NCBI GenBank assembly: GCA_002786025.1
Contig: NHNW01000023.1
Coordinates: 372,001 to 436,000 of the forward strand
DNA from: Zasmidium citrigriseum
Taxonomy: Eukaryota > Ascomycota > Dothideomycetes > Mycosphaerellales > Mycosphaerellaceae
DNA: 64,000 nt
Reading direction: 5' to 3'
This document shows positions 62,416-64,000 of the stretch, piece after piece. Numbering within the stretch: position 1 is the first letter of the stretch; each line of letters starts with the position of its first letter. The translations under genes and the position numbers were made by a program. A model generated the notes under the pieces. The model ran no database searches and was not told the origin of the DNA. It saw only the letters and a program-made list of their open reading frames with translations.

Positions 62416-62545
62416 CCGATTTAGCTCTATATATACGATTTAGTTCTACGCCTAATAAGACACCCTAGCTCTATAGTAAGGGTTAATTTAGCTCTACGTA
62501 CAGACTTAATTTAGCTCTATAACATATTCGATTTCGCTCTATACT
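62416..62545 (+). repeat. Second direct-repeat array, unit ATTTAGCTCTA
   Basis: Six copies or variants of ATTTAGCTCTA lie at about 62,419, 62,438, 62,463, 62,485, 62,509 and 62,530. They are in the same orientation as the array 2.6 kb upstream. Confidence 0.65.
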
Positions 62546-62599
62546 TCTAACTTCGTTAAACCCTTACGCCCGTCTATATCTTATACTAGCTAGCTTAAT

Positions 62600-63720
62600 T
62601 ATCTAATCTAAGCTCGTTAATAGCCGCTACTACGTACATCGTATTATCTAGCGTAAAGAATACTTAAGCGATATTACTAAATAGTACGGCGATCTCTCGT
62701 ATCTACTCGTCGGCGTTATTAAGACTATTAACCTCGTCTTCCGTACTATTAGCTTTAGTACTCTACTCTATTATACTAGCTATACCTCGAGCTAGCTTAC
62801 TATTCGTAGCGTTAAGATCCTTAATCTTCTCGAATAATATCTTAACACCCTTCTAGAAGATATTTAGTATAATACTACTAATATCCTCCTTAGCTATCTT
62901 CGGCCTTATTCTCGCTAGTCCCTCCGTATAAATCTAGTTAGCGCGAGACTAGACATCGTTACCTATATCCTTATACGTGTACTTATTACTATTCTTTAAG
63001 TCTAAGCTATCCTTAAACGTCTAGCGGTACTAGCGATTAGATTCGTAGTTAAGGGCTTTAGTCTAGAAGGTCTTATCTATGTCGTAAGTCGAGTTCTTAC
63101 TAACTTTAATATCGGTAGTATAGTTAAGATTAAAGAGCTCGATCTATTTATCTACCGTAACACCGCTACTACGCTTACTAGCTATATTAAGCGTCGTAGT
63201 ACTAAGAACCGCCTTCTAGACCTCTAGGCTTACGATATCGTCGTCTAGGAGGTAACGAAGCTATAACATATTATAGCCGTAGTTATACTAGCTAGCTCTA
63301 AAGAAGCTTATAATTAAGTAATCGACTAGGCGGCGGAGATAACTAATATCCTATATACGAATAGCCTTACGAATCGTTATTACCTACTCGATCTTACGTA
63401 GTATACGATATATCGTAATCTAGGCTAAATTAGGCTCGCTATCGTCTTCGTCGTCGTCGTTATCGTTACGCTTGTAGCTATTCTAGGCGTCGTCGGAGAG
63501 GAGCTTAGAGTAGACCTTCTTAACTAGCTTATAATATTCCTTCTTCTTTAGACCTACGATAGCTTTAGCGGCTATCTCGCGACGACTATTACCGCCCTTA
63601 GCCGCTTTATAATCTAAGAAGCTAGCGAGCTCTATCTCTTAAAGGAATACCGCTAAAACCCTAGAGTTAAAGCTCTAGTATATAACCTATAGGAATAGGT
63701 AGAACTTAGGCTTCTTATTA
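62600..63720 (-). pseudogene. RIP-destroyed DUF6589-like gene
   Basis: On the minus strand one frame, with TAA/TAG read as former Gln/Trp, runs for more than 350 codons. It has a Lys-rich helical part (AAKAIVGLKKKEYYKLVKKV), an acidic run (NDNDDDEDDSEP), then YNYGYNML-x-LRYLLDDD, KAVLSTTTLNIASKRSSG and KNSTYDIDKTF. This order resembles the C-terminal half of DUF6589, a domain found in multicopy fungal genes of unknown role. The assignment is from memory of that family and is moderate; the coding trace itself is clear. Confidence 0.5.
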
Positions 63721-64000
63721 CTTAAGCCTATTAAGAAGGTTAGCTTCCGCCTTACGATTAGAGACGAAGAATATATACCTTTATAGCCCTAGAAGCGAAT
63801 GTCCTCGAATAACGAGTACTCTAAGCGCGTACCCTTCTTATCGTTATTCTAATAGGTCCGGATTACTATAAATAGAGCGTTTATTAAGATATAGAACTAG
63901 GCCGGCGATAGAAGTAGCTAAGTACGACGCTCGTAGTCGTTACTACTCTTAATACGAATACCCTTAATAGTACGTATACGCTAGATTATTAACTAGTTAC

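Larger units (their letters stand above)
55853..64000. repeat. Saturated-RIP repeat block, extends beyond the window
   Basis: TpA is extremely common while CpA and TpG are nearly missing on both strands, and CpG persists. In-frame stops in the reconstructed coding traces are almost only TAA and TAG, as expected from mutated Gln and Trp codons. No intact gene is present. Confidence 0.9.

Noticed and set aside
1..64000. tRNA, rRNA, CRISPR array or telomere repeats
   Set aside because: No cloverleaf with A/B boxes, rRNA core sequence, regularly spaced repeat-spacer array or TTAGGG tract was seen by eye. A tRNAscan-type search would be needed to exclude tRNAs fully.

Overview
This window is nuclear DNA of a filamentous ascomycete. 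Its genes carry short (about 45-120 nt) GT-AG introns, a Zn2Cys6 regulator, a cutinase, a sedolisin, F-box and LysM proteins. It also holds blocks destroyed by repeat-induced point mutation (RIP: CpA to TpA on both strands). A Dothideomycete close to the Mycosphaerella group is my best guess; this is an inference from gene content and style, not a database result.

Layout. (1) About 1-2,022: a saturated-RIP relic of a Ty1/copia-type retrotransposon on the minus strand, with a recognisable TG...CA terminal repeat and primer-binding region at its right edge. (2) About 2,100-53,400: a gene island with normal composition, about 30 supported genes. (3) About 53,500-55,700: an eroding margin with a truncated casein-kinase-I fragment, a frame-broken membrane-protein gene and a start-less zinc-finger gene. 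(4) About 55,776-64,000: a second saturated-RIP block. It starts next to a hairpin and encodes, once stops are read as mutated Gln/Trp codons, a long RecQ-type helicase (plus strand) and a DUF6589-like protein (minus strand). Between them lie non-coding repeats.

Genes in the island: F-box protein; divergent SEC66/NPL4 pair; a run of eight very small one- or two-span membrane proteins (10.5-18.5 kb) interrupted only by a short-chain dehydrogenase and a NYN-LOTUS protein; cutinase; a candidate metabolic cluster of TIM-barrel amidohydrolase, second mitochondrial aconitase, Dal5-type MFS transporter and Zn2Cys6 regulator (20.5-29.3 kb); a LysM protein; a divergent succinate dehydrogenase flavoprotein; a sedolisin; a wax-synthase-like acyltransferase; a divergently transcribed MFS transporter/FAD oxidoreductase pair; a BTB protein; a D-glutamate cyclase-family protein; an AANAT-type acetyltransferase; DDI1, whose start codon is split by an intron; and an RBR ubiquitin ligase with an internal membrane segment.

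Themes. Protein quality control recurs: SEC66 (translocation), NPL4 and DDI1 (ubiquitin-substrate handling), an RBR ligase, F-box and BTB adaptors, and three of the tiny membrane proteins carry PPxY motifs, the ligand of NEDD4/Rsp5 WW domains. The least explained observations are the small-membrane-protein run and the abrupt alternation of C/A-rich and G/T-rich synonymous codon blocks within single genes. Intron boundaries were placed by eye from GT/AG signals, reading-frame continuity and family conservation; coordinates are therefore predictions.
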